The translations under genes and the position numbers were made by a program. Positions 7,202 to 14,496 of a DNA stretch of 18,710 bases are shown here, piece after piece (positions within the stretch are counted from its first letter, which is position 1; each line of letters begins with the position of its first letter). Origin of the DNA: JAAYCI01 sp964369525 (lineage in GTDB: Bacteria > Bacillota > Clostridia > Oscillospirales > Ruminococcaceae); contig CAYJEW010000037.1 in NCBI GenBank assembly GCA_964369525.1, positions 1 through 18,710 on the forward strand. Reading direction: 5' to 3'. The notes under the pieces are model-generated. The model saw only the letters and a program-made list of their open reading frames with translations. It ran no database searches and was not told where the DNA came from.

Positions 7202-8608
7202 TTACTTTTCGGTTGCTTCTTTCGGCTTAGTTTCTTTTGCTTTGGCTTTAGCTTTAGGTGCAGCTTTCTTTGCAGGTTTTTCAGCTTTGGGCTCTTTTTC
7301 GTCTGCAGCTGCTTTTTTGCTTGGTTTTTTTGCAGTGATGGTTGCTTTGGTTTTAATAAGGTCTATCGCTTTATTCACCGCAAGGTCTTTAGAAATCTCT
7401 TCAACAGGCATCAGATTGCGTACCTGCTCTGCCTCCATCTGATATTTCTCGGCAATGCGCTCTATCTCTTTTGTGATATCGTCTTCGGATATCTCGATTT
7501 TTTCGAGCTTCACAATTGTTTCAAGCGCCAGGCGGATTTTTACCTGTTTAACAGCCTGCTCGCGGAAACCTTCGCGGAAGGAAGCTGCGTCCATGCCTGT
7601 GTACTGCATGTAAGTGTCGAGGTTTAGGCCTTGGTTTTCAAGGCGGAACGAGAAATCGCGCACTGTTTCATCAATGCGGTTTTCAAACATAGCTTCGGGA
7701 ATTTCGCCCTCTAGGGTTTCTACAATTTGGTCTACAAGCATATTTTCGGTTTCAAGGTCTGCCTGCTCATCTAGCTGGGCTTGCTGCTTGTCGCGAATGC
7801 TCTTTTTCAGCTCTTCCAGTGTGTCGAACTCGCTTACATCTTTAGCAAATTCGTCATCGAGAGCATCTGTTTCTTGATACTGTAGGCCGTTAAGTTTCAC
7901 TTTAAACACAGCCTCTTTGCCTGCAAGGTCTTCGGCATGGTACTCGGTTGGGAAGGTAACATTCACGTCAAACTCTTCGCCTGCGCTATGCCCTACAACC
8001 TGCTCTTCAAAGCCGGGGATAAACTGACCGGAGCCTAAGGTAAGCTTATGGCCTTGGCCTTTGCCGCCCTCAAATGCAACCTCATCCACAAAGCCTTCGA
8101 AGTCGATTTCGGCAACATCGCCCTGCTCGGCTGCGCCCTCACGTGTTACAAGGCGAGCGTTGCGGTCTTGCAGGCGTTTAATCTCTTCGTCAACCTGCGC
8201 TTCATCTACAGTTTGAGCGGTTTTAGTAGCTTTTAGGCCGGTGTATTTGCCAACCTTCATTTCAGGCTTTACTGTAACTTTGGCTTTTAACACTGCACCA
8301 TCGCCCATAGTGGCCGACACTAGCTCTACATCGGGTGTGGCCACAGGTTCTATGCCTGCTTCTTTAACGGCCAGCTCGTATTCAGCTGGGAAAATGTCGT
8401 TTACCGCATCATACATAAATACATCCTCGCCATACATCTTCTCGATGAGGTTGCGAGGTGCTTTACCTTTGCGAAAGCCCGGTACATTATATTTTTTTGC
8501 ATCACGACGATACACCGTGGAAATTGCCTCTTTAATAGTGGCGGGTGCTATTGAAAACTCAAGCTCGTATAGGTTAGTTCCTGTTTTTTCTGCTCTTTTC
8601 AGCTCCAT
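7202..8608 (-). CDS. tig: trigger factor, ribosome-associated chaperone
   Basis: The 468-residue product has the N-terminal ribosome-binding domain including the signature GFRKGKAPRNLIEKMYG, a central FKBP-type prolyl isomerase domain (around GDVAEIDFEGFVD through FIPGFEEQVVGHSAGEEF) and the helical C-terminal chaperone domain. It meets nascent chains at the ribosome exit tunnel. The ATG at 8608 has GGAGGAG five nucleotides upstream. Residues 429-468 form an added Lys/Ala/Glu/Pro-rich, low-complexity tail resembling histone H1 tails; trigger factors of usual length (about 430) lack it. tig is the first gene of a tig-clpP-clpX transcript and is preceded by a good extended -10 promoter. Confidence 0.97.
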   Translation of the reverse strand: MELKRAEKTGTNLYELEFSIAPATIKEAISTVYRRDAKKYNVPGFRKGKAPRNLIEKMYGEDVFMYDAVNDIFPAEYELAVKEAGIEPVATPDVELVSATMGDGAVLKAKVTVKPEMKVGKYTGLKATKTAQTVDEAQVDEEIKRLQDRNARLVTREGAAEQGDVAEIDFEGFVDEVAFEGGKGQGHKLTLGSGQFIPGFEEQVVGHSAGEEFDVNVTFPTEYHAEDLAGKEAVFKVKLNGLQYQETDALDDEFAKDVSEFDTLEELKKSIRDKQQAQLDEQADLETENMLVDQIVETLEGEIPEAMFENRIDETVRDFSFRLENQGLNLDTYMQYTGMDAASFREGFREQAVKQVKIRLALETIVKLEKIEISEDDITKEIERIAEKYQMEAEQVRNLMPVEEISKDLAVNKAIDLIKTKATITAKKPSKKAAADEKEPKAEKPAKKAAPKAKAKAKETKPKEATEK

Positions 8609-8638
8609 AAATACTCCTCCAAATTGCGTACTTAATAT

Positions 8639-8667
8639 ATTATATCATATTGTAATTCTGTTTTCCA
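8639..8667 (-). promoter_or_regulatory. extended -10 promoter of tig-clpP-clpX
   Basis: On the minus strand: -35 TGGAAA (8662-8667, 4/6), a 17-nt spacer ending in TGA, and -10 TATAAT (8639-8644). The TGn directly before the -10 box is the extended -10 motif. The leader to the tig ATG is about 25 nt. Confidence 0.7.
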
Positions 8668-8670
8668 TGG

Positions 8671-8695
8671 TAAATTTGCACTTTTAAATTTGCAC
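8671..8695. repeat. tandem 11-bp direct repeat upstream of the tig promoter
   Basis: TAAATTTGCAC occurs twice (8671-8681 and 8685-8695), separated by TTT, a 14-bp period, immediately upstream of the tig -35 box. It could be a regulator site or an AT-rich UP-like element. It is not a CtsR box, whose heptads repeat every 10 bp. The remaining 137 nt up to 8832 hold no gene I can support. Confidence 0.6.
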
Positions 8696-8832
8696 CTTAA
8701 GATCAAGGTGATGGAATTGGCTCCAAGGCTGTTTTACGCTGTTAATTGGCGCGCATACTGCTTCCAAACCCAAACCTATGGCAGCGCATCTTGTAATACG
8801 GCGGGTCTTACTATGCCACACCGTGAATTATA

Positions 8833-9534
8833 TTATAACTCATTAGATATGCAAAATGGCGCAAAGTGAAGCGCATCGGCACTAACAAGGCGGTATTTTA
8901 TACCGTTTTCCTCTTTTTGAAATGCGCTGTGAATCATTGCGCCGTGCAGGTGGCCGTAGTAGCAGTTTTGAACGCCATACTCCTGCATAGCATCAATAAA
9001 AAGCTGTGCACGGTGGTTTGGGTAGATTGGCGGATAGTGCAAAAACACTATCGGCTGTGCATTTGGCCACTGCTTTCGCGCTGTTTGTAATGAAGCGCGC
9101 AAGCGGCCTGCCTCGCGCTGCATAATCTTCTCGTCACTTTCACCATGGCTATCGGCCATCCATCCCCTAGTGCCACAAATTGCATAGTTTTCGACAAGAT
9201 ATGCGTTATTAAAAACAAAGTTTAATGTTGTGAATGCATTGTCGGCTATGTATCGGTTCATCTTAGCCAGGGTGCTCCACCAATAGTCGTGGTTGCCTTT
9301 AAGTAAGAGTTTTTGCCCAGGCATAGAGTTTATCCACGCAAAGTCGCTATGGCAGTTTTCCAGATGCATGGCCCAGCTAAGGTCTCCAGCCAGTACTACC
9401 GTATCTTGTGGCGATACCATCTGCCGCCACAGTTTTTCCAGCTTTTCGGTGTAGCCTTGCCAGCCCGGAAAAATATCCATCGGCTTGTCGGTGCCAAAAG
9501 CAAGGTGAAGGTCGCCTATTGTGTATATTGCCAT
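8833..9534 (-). CDS. calcineurin-like metallophosphoesterase
   Basis: The 233-residue protein has the full metal-binding motif set of the calcineurin-like phosphoesterase superfamily: GDLH (7-10), GDLSW (50-54), GNHD (80-83), HYPP (His166) and GHLHG (194-198). These residues normally coordinate two metal ions and hydrolyse phosphoesters. The exact substrate is unknown; similar stand-alone proteins are annotated only as metallophosphoesterase or phosphohydrolase. There is no signal peptide, so it is cytosolic. The ATG at 9534 has AAAGG about 8 nt upstream. It begins 19 nt after thrC and is likely the last gene of the rplS/lepB-side transcription unit. No terminator-quality hairpin follows in the gap before tig. 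Confidence 0.88.
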   Translation of the reverse strand: MAIYTIGDLHLAFGTDKPMDIFPGWQGYTEKLEKLWRQMVSPQDTVVLAGDLSWAMHLENCHSDFAWINSMPGQKLLLKGNHDYWWSTLAKMNRYIADNAFTTLNFVFNNAYLVENYAICGTRGWMADSHGESDEKIMQREAGRLRASLQTARKQWPNAQPIVFLHYPPIYPNHRAQLFIDAMQEYGVQNCYYGHLHGAMIHSAFQKEENGIKYRLVSADALHFAPFCISNEL

Positions 9535-9553
9535 GCGTCTTTGCCTTTCCGAG

Positions 9554-11013
9554 CTACAGCTTAAGTGGTATATTTAATATGTCTTCAGGGTTAATTGTAT
9601 CTGTAAAGCGTTCTTGCTTTACTTCAAGATTTGCAAGGTTTTGCGGCGCCTGTGTGGCGGTGTAGTTTTGCAGTTGGCGCAGCGCTTCAAACTCGTTGGA
9701 GGGTACATTTTGATTTAATGCTGTAAGAACCTGCGTACCAAACTTATACGGGCTTGCGGTGGACACCACCACCATGGGCGCGCCATTTTCGCTTAAGTGT
9801 CTGCGCCCTACGCAGAATGCAACCGCTGTGTGAGGGTCGCAAAGATATGCGCTATTGTTGAAAAGTGTGTTCACCTCGGCAAACACTTCATCTTCGGTAG
9901 CCCAACCTGTTTTAAAGGTTTGCTGAATTGTTTTAAGTATTTGCGAGGACACGGTGTAGTGGCCTTTGGTGGTAAGCTGCTGCATTAAATCTGATACCAA
10001 GGCACTGCTGCCACTAATATGATACAGCAGGCGCTCTAGGTTGGATGATACCAAAATATCCATTGAGGGCGAGCTTGTTTTGTGAAACTCGCGTTTTATG
10101 TTGTAGGTTCCTGTGCTGATAAAGTCGGCCAGTACATTGTTTTTGTTGGCGGCACACACCAGCCTACCGATGGGCAGGCCCATCTGTTTTGCGTACCATC
10201 CTGCCATGATGTTGCCAAAATTACCGGTGGGCACACAGTAGTCTACCGGCTCACCATAGGCGATGCTACCCGAAGCGCACAGCGAGAGATAGCTACTGAC
10301 GTAGTAGACAATCTGCGGAACAAGGCGCCCCCAGTTTATAGAGTTTGCGCTGGAGAGGCGTGCCTCGCTATTTTGCCAAAGTGTGTTTGCCAGTTGTGTG
10401 TTGCCAAACGCAGTTTTTACTCCGCGCTGGGCGTCGTCGAAATTTCCGTTCACGGCATACACGGCAAGGTTTTCACCTTGCATAGTGGTCATCTGCAGTT
10501 GTTGCAGGCGGCTGGTGCCGCTTTTAGGGTAAAACACCGCTATTTGGATGCCGGTAGGTCCTTGTAGCCTGCTAGAGCGGCGCTACCTGTATCGCCTGAG
10601 GTGGCTACCAGTATTATGGTTTTGCCGTGCGCCGAGAGCATCTGCCGTGCTTGCACCAGCAGCCTTGGCATAATTTGTAGTGCATAATCCTTAAATGCAG
10701 ATGTTGGGCCGTGCCACAGCTCTAACGAGTACATCTGTGGGGCAACCTCTACAAGGTGGCCTGCTTTGTTGTTGAAATTTTGCCCATAGCAAGTTTGTGT
10801 TTGGCTTTTTATAAACTCGGCATCGTAATCGGGCAAAAAAGTTTTGAGTATTAAAGCGGCCAACTGAGGGTATGACGCGCCCATATGTGCTGAAAAATCT
10901 ATGCTTGGCAGGGTGCGTGGCACAAACAGGCCGCCGCACGGAGCAAGGCCTTGCAATATTGCATTGGCGCTGCTGGTGCTATAACCTTCACTGCGTGTAC
11001 CTATATACTCCAT
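9554..11013 (-). pseudogene. thrC: threonine synthase, split by a one-base deletion
   Basis: Two adjacent frames together form a full-length threonine synthase of about 486 residues, the PLP enzyme that converts O-phosphohomoserine to threonine. The first part (from ATG 11013, AAGGGG 8 nt upstream) holds HGPTSAFKD with the PLP lysine Lys108 and ATSGDTG. The second holds FYPKSGTS, NFDDAQ and the PTGNFG phosphate loop. In the upstream frame GYKDLPASK is followed by TAG at 10541-10543. Adding one G at the CCGGC around 10551-10553 restores GYKDLPGIQIAVFYPKSG, the family's sequence. No slippery heptamer is visible, so programmed shifting is unlikely. The GTG at 10537 lacks a ribosome binding site. 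Both halves are otherwise intact, which points to a recent mutation or a sequencing error. It sits 11 nt after yraN. Confidence 0.9.
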
Positions 11014-11024
11014 AACTGCACCCC

Positions 11025-11378
11025 TTAAAAAGCATTTTTGATGATATTCACTAGCGGTTTAGCGTTGTTTTGCAGCATAACTTCGGCTACATCAAAACGC
11101 ATTAGCGGCTCTGACAGGCCGCGCGATACAAGATATGCCTTGGCAGTATTTACTATTCTTCGCTGTTTTTTAGCGTCTACCCATTCGGCAGGAGATGCAA
11201 TGCTGTTTGCATTTCGGGTTTTGACCTCTACAAACACAAGCAGTTCGCCTTTTTGAAGAATAAAGTCTATCTCGCCGTATCTACTGTGCCAGTTTTGTTC
11301 AAGCAACAGGTAGCCCTGCTTTGCGTATTCTTGCAAGGCGGTTTGTTCGCCTGCGTTACCTATTGTTTTTGTGTTCAC
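11025..11378 (-). CDS. YraN family (UPF0102) nuclease-like protein
   Basis: A 117-residue protein with the restriction-endonuclease-like core of UPF0102/YraN: GNAGEQTALQEY (Glu11), GEID (Asp38) and VEVKTR (Glu51, Lys53), the spacing of a PD-(D/E)xK metal site. Family members resemble Holliday junction resolvases, but no cellular role is firmly assigned. The start is GTG at 11378, whose GTGA overlaps the TGA stop of rnhB by four bases; GAGG lies 8 nt upstream. The rnhB-yraN coupling is common in bacteria and suggests a link to nucleic acid maintenance. The length is normal for the family. Confidence 0.9.
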   Translation of the reverse strand: MNTKTIGNAGEQTALQEYAKQGYLLLEQNWHSRYGEIDFILQKGELLVFVEVKTRNANSIASPAEWVDAKKQRRIVNTAKAYLVSRGLSEPLMRFDVAEVMLQNNAKPLVNIIKNAF

Positions 11379-12007
11379 GGCTTCTGCCTCGCATAAAATG
11401 ACCTTAAGAAGGTTTGTCTGTAAAAAGATTGCACGCCATGTTCTTCCAGTAGTTCATAATGCAATTTTGTGCCATAACCTTTATGCTGGGCAAGTTTATA
11501 TTGTGGATACTGCTCATCTAACTGCTTCATATATCTATCTCTGGTTACCTTGGCCAGCACAGATGCCGCCGCGATAGAGGCTGAGGTAGAGTCGCCTTTC
11601 ACGACGGTTTGGCAGGGCGTGTTAATGTTTGGGGCGGCATTGCCGTCTATGAGCACAAGGTTTGGTTGCAATGCAAGCTGATGTACCGCACGGCGCATGC
11701 CCTCGAGTGTTGCATTTAAAATGTTGATGCGGTCTATCTCGTGCGGAGGTATCATTACCACCGAGTAGGCCAGCGCTACACTGCACAATTCTTCATACAG
11801 CTGCTCGCGCACAGCTTCGCGCATACGCTTTGAGTCGTCCAGCGTGTCTGCCTGCCAATCGGGTGGCAGTATTATTGCGGCCACAGCCAAAGGGCCACAC
11901 AGCGGGCCCCTGCCTGCTTCGTCTACACCACAAATAAGGCTATGGTTTTCACGCAGTGTGTTATCGAAGCTGTATAGGTGGGTGTTGTCGCGTGGTTTTT
12001 TTGCCAT
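11375..12007 (-). CDS. rnhB: ribonuclease HII
   Basis: The 210-residue enzyme cuts RNA in RNA-DNA hybrids, including single ribonucleotides misincorporated in DNA. The active-site carboxylates are Asp29 and Glu30 in GVDEAGRGPLCGP, Asp121 in LIDGN and Asp139 in VKGDSTSASIAAASVLAK. All are present in the order typical of type 2 RNase H. The ATG at 12007 has AGGTG six nucleotides upstream. It follows rbgA by 8 nt and overlaps yraN by four bases, so it is in one translationally coupled unit. Nothing abnormal is seen. Confidence 0.96.
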   Translation of the reverse strand: MAKKPRDNTHLYSFDNTLRENHSLICGVDEAGRGPLCGPLAVAAIILPPDWQADTLDDSKRMREAVREQLYEELCSVALAYSVVMIPPHEIDRINILNATLEGMRRAVHQLALQPNLVLIDGNAAPNINTPCQTVVKGDSTSASIAAASVLAKVTRDRYMKQLDEQYPQYKLAQHKGYGTKLHYELLEEHGVQSFYRQTFLRSFYARQKP

Positions 12008-12015
12008 ATCTGCAC

Positions 12016-12903
12016 CTATGTGATATTGAGATTTGATGGTTTTTCTAACGATATACGTCCAAATTTACCGCCTCTGAATTCGTCTAGTATCATTATGGCG
12101 GCGCGCTCTATGTTTACCTCTCCACCCGATATAAGCATGCCACGTTTGCGGCCGATTTCGTCTAGCAATTGCCAGCCACCGGCAGTAAAGGCATCATCGT
12201 TTAGTTTATAGCGTGCCTGCAAAACAGCTTGGTATGGTAGCATCATCTGCTGTAAAAGGCCTGCTGCAATCTCTTCTACATTTAATATGCGGTCAGGTAT
12301 TGAGCCAATGAGCGCAAGATTTACAGCGGTTTGCTGATTGTCAAAACGCTTCCATAAAACACCCGGCATGTCCAGCAGCTCATATGCGCCTGCATTTACC
12401 CACTGCTCACCTCTGGTAACGCCGGGGCGGTCGGCCGCTTTTGCTTTGGCGCCGCCTGCCCATGTGTTAATAAATGTAGATTTGCCAACATTTGGAATTC
12501 CGGTAACCATAAGGCGGGTTTTAGCGCCTGTCATGCCTTTAGCCTGCCTGCGGGCAAAAAGCTCGCTAAGTGCCTCATCTATAGCGACGCGAACGGCCGA
12601 TGCTGCGCCTTTTTGCTTACTGTTTATAGCAACACAGCCGCTGTTTTCTTGCTTAAACGCACGCAACCACTGGGTGGTTACCGCAGGGTCGGCAAGGTCG
12701 CTCTTGTTTAGCACATACAGCCTTGGCTTGCTACCGTATATCTCTTGCAGTTCAGGGTTTAAGCTGGCATTTGGAATGCGGGAATCTAACAGTTGCACTA
12801 TTGCATCCACACTACCCATGCGCTGTTGTGCACGGCGCAAAGTTTTGGTCATGTGGCCCGGGAACCAGTGGATTTGGCTATTACTTTTTGTATTCTCACT
12901 CAT
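12016..12903 (-). CDS. rbgA: ribosome biogenesis GTPase RbgA (YlqF)
   Basis: A 295-residue circularly permuted GTPase: the G4 motif NKSD (66-69) comes before G1 GIPNVGKS (135-142) and G3 DMPG (178-181). The N-terminal IHWFPGHMTKTLRRA is the hallmark of RbgA/YlqF, which acts in a late step of 50S subunit assembly. The C-terminal half forms the RNA-binding ANTAR-like region of the family. The ATG overlaps the TGA of lepB in ATGA, indicating translational coupling. rnhB follows after 8 nt. The lepB-rbgA-rnhB order matches the well-known Bacillota arrangement. Confidence 0.95.
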   Translation of the reverse strand: MSENTKSNSQIHWFPGHMTKTLRRAQQRMGSVDAIVQLLDSRIPNASLNPELQEIYGSKPRLYVLNKSDLADPAVTTQWLRAFKQENSGCVAINSKQKGAASAVRVAIDEALSELFARRQAKGMTGAKTRLMVTGIPNVGKSTFINTWAGGAKAKAADRPGVTRGEQWVNAGAYELLDMPGVLWKRFDNQQTAVNLALIGSIPDRILNVEEIAAGLLQQMMLPYQAVLQARYKLNDDAFTAGGWQLLDEIGRKRGMLISGGEVNIERAAIMILDEFRGGKFGRISLEKPSNLNIT

Positions 12904-13442
12904 TTTACTGCACCAAAGTCTTCCAGAGGCAGTATGCGGAAGACCACCTCGCCTAAAATATCACGCTCGTCTATAAAGCCAATGTCGGAATGGCGGCTAT
13001 CTAGCGAGTTTGGGCGGTTGTCGCCCATTAAAAATACCGTGCCCTGCGGAACAATTACAGGAAAGGTTACGTCGTAGCTTTGAGCCATTAAATCTTCTGT
13101 GTATGCGCTTTCGTCCAGCGCTTCACCGTTTACAAATACCTGACCTGTATCGAAGTTAATATCTACCTCGTCGCCCCCTACCCCTATTACACGTTTGATA
13201 ATGGGCTGGCCGTAGGCTGTGTGGCCGTCTATTACCACAACATCCCCTCTTTGTGGGGTGTATAAAATACTGCGGGCGATTACCTGCTGGCCGTCTTCCA
13301 GCGTGGGTAGCATAGAGATGCCGTCTACCGTTACTGTGCGGAAAACAAAAAGAAGAATAATCAAAACCAGCGATAATGCAACAATAATTGCATCGAACCA
13401 CTCTAGAATAGCCGTGTTTTGCTCGCGTTGTTCTTGGTTCAT
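12900..13442 (-). CDS. lepB: signal peptidase I
   Basis: The 180-residue protein has one N-terminal membrane helix (about residues 18-34), then box B GISMLPTL with the catalytic Ser43, box D IIKRVIGVGGDEV with the catalytic Lys83, and box E MGDNRPNSLDSR. This is the short single-helix Gram-positive type that removes signal peptides on the outer face of the membrane. The ATG at 13442 has AAGGAG six nucleotides upstream. Its stop overlaps rbgA. It lies 293 nt after rplS with two terminator-like hairpins between, so it probably has its own promoter or a regulated leader. Confidence 0.95.
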   Translation of the reverse strand: MNQEQREQNTAILEWFDAIIVALSLVLIILLFVFRTVTVDGISMLPTLEDGQQVIARSILYTPQRGDVVVIDGHTAYGQPIIKRVIGVGGDEVDINFDTGQVFVNGEALDESAYTEDLMAQSYDVTFPVIVPQGTVFLMGDNRPNSLDSRHSDIGFIDERDILGEVVFRILPLEDFGAVK

Positions 13443-13542
13443 ACCATTCTCCTTTCTATAAGATATTGATTTTACCAGTGAATTTTGAGGGATTTGGGGT
13501 TATGATAGTTCAATTTATAGCCGCAACAAAATGACAGATAGA

Positions 13543-13566
13543 CAAAAAGCGCCAAAAATTGGCGCT
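13543..13566 (-). terminator. second terminator-like hairpin upstream of lepB
   Basis: Perfect 8-bp stem AGCGCCAA / TTGGCGCT (13548-13555, 13559-13566) with a 3-nt loop. On the minus strand it is followed by a run of T residues (TTTTTG counting the last paired T). It lies about 100 nt before lepB and 130 nt past the rplS terminator, so it does not serve rplS directly. It may end a short transcript or act as an attenuator for lepB. Confidence 0.6.
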
Positions 13567-13655
13567 AACAGATTATGCGGGTTAAGCTATTAACACCTTA
13601 GCTAAAGCTATATAATGCAAGCTCACATATTGCGGCAAAGCAGTGGTGATGCCTT

Positions 13656-13684
13656 ATTCTATGCCCTATCGAGCAAGCGGTAAA
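13656..13684 (-). promoter_or_regulatory. candidate promoter between the two hairpins upstream of lepB
   Basis: On the minus strand: TTTACC (13679-13684, 4/6 to -35), a 17-nt spacer, TAGAAT (13656-13661, 5/6 to -10). It sits immediately after the rplS terminator and would start a transcript near 13649 that meets the hairpin at 13566-13543. Match quality is moderate. Confidence 0.4.
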
Positions 13685-13696
13685 AGGGATTTTAGT

Positions 13697-13726
13697 TAAA
13701 AAAAGGGGACAATTCGCATTGTCCCC
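13697..13726 (-). terminator. Rho-independent terminator of rplS
   Basis: Perfect 9-bp stem GGGGACAAT / ATTGTCCCC (13705-13713, 13718-13726) with a 4-nt loop that reads GCGA on the minus strand, followed by seven T residues. It lies 10 nt past the rplS stop and is the strongest terminator in the window. Confidence 0.92.
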
Positions 13727-13735
13727 AGCAGTAGA

Positions 13736-14080
13736 TTACAGTTTTTGTTTTACCTTGGCGGCCTTGCCGGTACGCTCTCTTAGGTAATATAGTTTTGCGC
13801 GGCGAACCTTACCTTTGCGTATAACCTCTACGCTTTCAACAAAAGGCGAGTGCATTGGGAATACACGCTCTACACCTACGCCGTACGAAAACCTGCGAAC
13901 GGTAAATGTTTCGGAAATACCGCCGTGTTTTTTGGCAATTACTGTGCCTTCAAACACCTGCACACGCTCGCGCTCGCCCTCTTTGATGCGCACGCTTACA
14001 CGCACGGTGTCGCCAATGTGGAACTTTGGCAGCTCTGGTTTTAAAGAGCTCTCGGAAATGATTTTTAGTAATGCGTCCAT
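13736..14080 (-). CDS. rplS: 50S ribosomal protein L19
   Basis: The 114-residue product matches bL19 along its length: PKFHIGDTVRVSVRIKEG, ERVQVFEGTVIAKKHGG, the arginine-rich TVRRFSYGVGVERVFP, and the C-terminal KVRRAKLYYLRERTGKAAK. L19 sits at the interface of the two ribosomal subunits. The start chosen is ATG at 14080, with GGAGG nine nucleotides upstream; an in-frame ATG 12 codons earlier lies in the leader and lacks family similarity. The usual upstream partners rpsP, rimM and trmD are absent here: rplS is monocistronic, with its own promoter, structured leader and strong terminator. Confidence 0.97.
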   Translation of the reverse strand: MDALLKIISESSLKPELPKFHIGDTVRVSVRIKEGERERVQVFEGTVIAKKHGGISETFTVRRFSYGVGVERVFPMHSPFVESVEVIRKGKVRRAKLYYLRERTGKAAKVKQKL

Positions 14081-14110
14081 TGTTAGCTTCCTCCATTTTT
14101 TTGGACATTC

Positions 14111-14169
14111 ATACACGGAAAACCGCCAGAGGACTGCCTCGATTCATGTTTGGGCATATGCCCGTGCAT
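14111..14169 (-). ncRNA. structured rplS leader, candidate L19 autoregulatory element
   Basis: In the 5' untranslated region of rplS, ATGCACGG and CCGTGTAT (minus strand; 14162-14169 and 14111-14118) can form an 8-bp closing stem with one G-U pair. It encloses a hairpin GAGG-CAGT-CCTC (14129-14140). Leaders that bind their own ribosomal protein are known for L19 in Bacillota (L19 leader). Position and folding fit, but I could not compare it with the known consensus, so the assignment is tentative. Confidence 0.5.
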
Positions 14170-14209
14170 CAACCCTGCCGGTGGTGCCGACAGATACCAA
14201 CGCCAAAAT

Positions 14210-14238
14210 ATAATACCACACAAAAGTGAGTATTGCAA
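14210..14238 (-). promoter_or_regulatory. promoter of rplS
   Basis: On the minus strand: -35 TTGCAA (14233-14238), a 17-nt spacer ending TGG (an extended -10 TGn), -10 TATTAT (14210-14215). The expected start near 14203 gives a leader of about 120 nt. Confidence 0.75.
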
Positions 14239-14442
14239 GGGTTTTACAGTATTTTCCAGCGGTAAAGCTGCTAAGGGTGGTGCAATTTAGGTACATAGCA
14301 ACACGGCTTTGCATATTGCGGGTTGTTTGGCTGGGTGGCTGATATGATTTTTTGCCGCAAACATGCTGATTTGCTACCAAACTATCATAACGGTTTTTAT
14401 CTATTTTGTAAAGTGGCGGCGGCTTTTCTTTTGGTGGATTTT
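14239..14442. other. intergenic stretch between divergent promoters, no gene seen
   Basis: The rplS-rlmD gap is 416 nt in all. Its two ends hold the rplS leader and promoter and the rlmD promoter. In the middle 200 nt I see only short inverted repeats such as CAGC-N6-GCTG, no convincing coding frame with a ribosome binding site, and no known RNA. Confidence 0.5.
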
Positions 14443-14470
14443 TTGTTATAATAACGCCGAATAGTATAAT
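14443..14470 (+). promoter_or_regulatory. promoter of the rlmD-type gene
   Basis: -35 TTGTTA (14443-14448, 4/6), a 16-nt spacer, consensus -10 TATAAT (14465-14470). The leader would be about 20 nt, containing AAAGGAG before the ATG. Confidence 0.65.
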
Positions 14471-14496
14471 TTTGAGACAACAAAGGAGCGGCCGAG

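Noticed and set aside
8700..8832. Possible small RNA on the minus strand after the metallophosphoesterase
   Set aside because: A weak promoter (TTGCAT-N16-TATAAT) and a 7-bp end pairing (GGTGTGG with CCATCACC) can be drawn, but there is no terminator and no recognised RNA family, so support is too thin.
8711..8869. Plus-strand frame of 52 codons (MELAPRLFYAV...) between metallophosphoesterase and tig
   Set aside because: Its only Shine-Dalgarno-like bases touch the ATG with no spacing, its 3' end is antisense to the metallophosphoesterase gene, and the product resembles nothing I know.
10531..10570. Programmed frameshift in thrC
   Set aside because: No slippery heptamer, stimulatory Shine-Dalgarno or strong downstream structure is seen; threonine synthase is not known to use frameshifting.
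13600..13620. Plus-strand TATAAT antisense to the rplS-lepB gap
   Set aside because: The best -35 candidate (TTAACA) is only about 15 nt away and no downstream plus-strand gene would be served.
14081..14116. N-terminal extension of L19 from an upstream in-frame ATG
   Set aside because: The extra 12 residues are not L19-like, and the GGAGG is placed correctly for the internal ATG at 14080.
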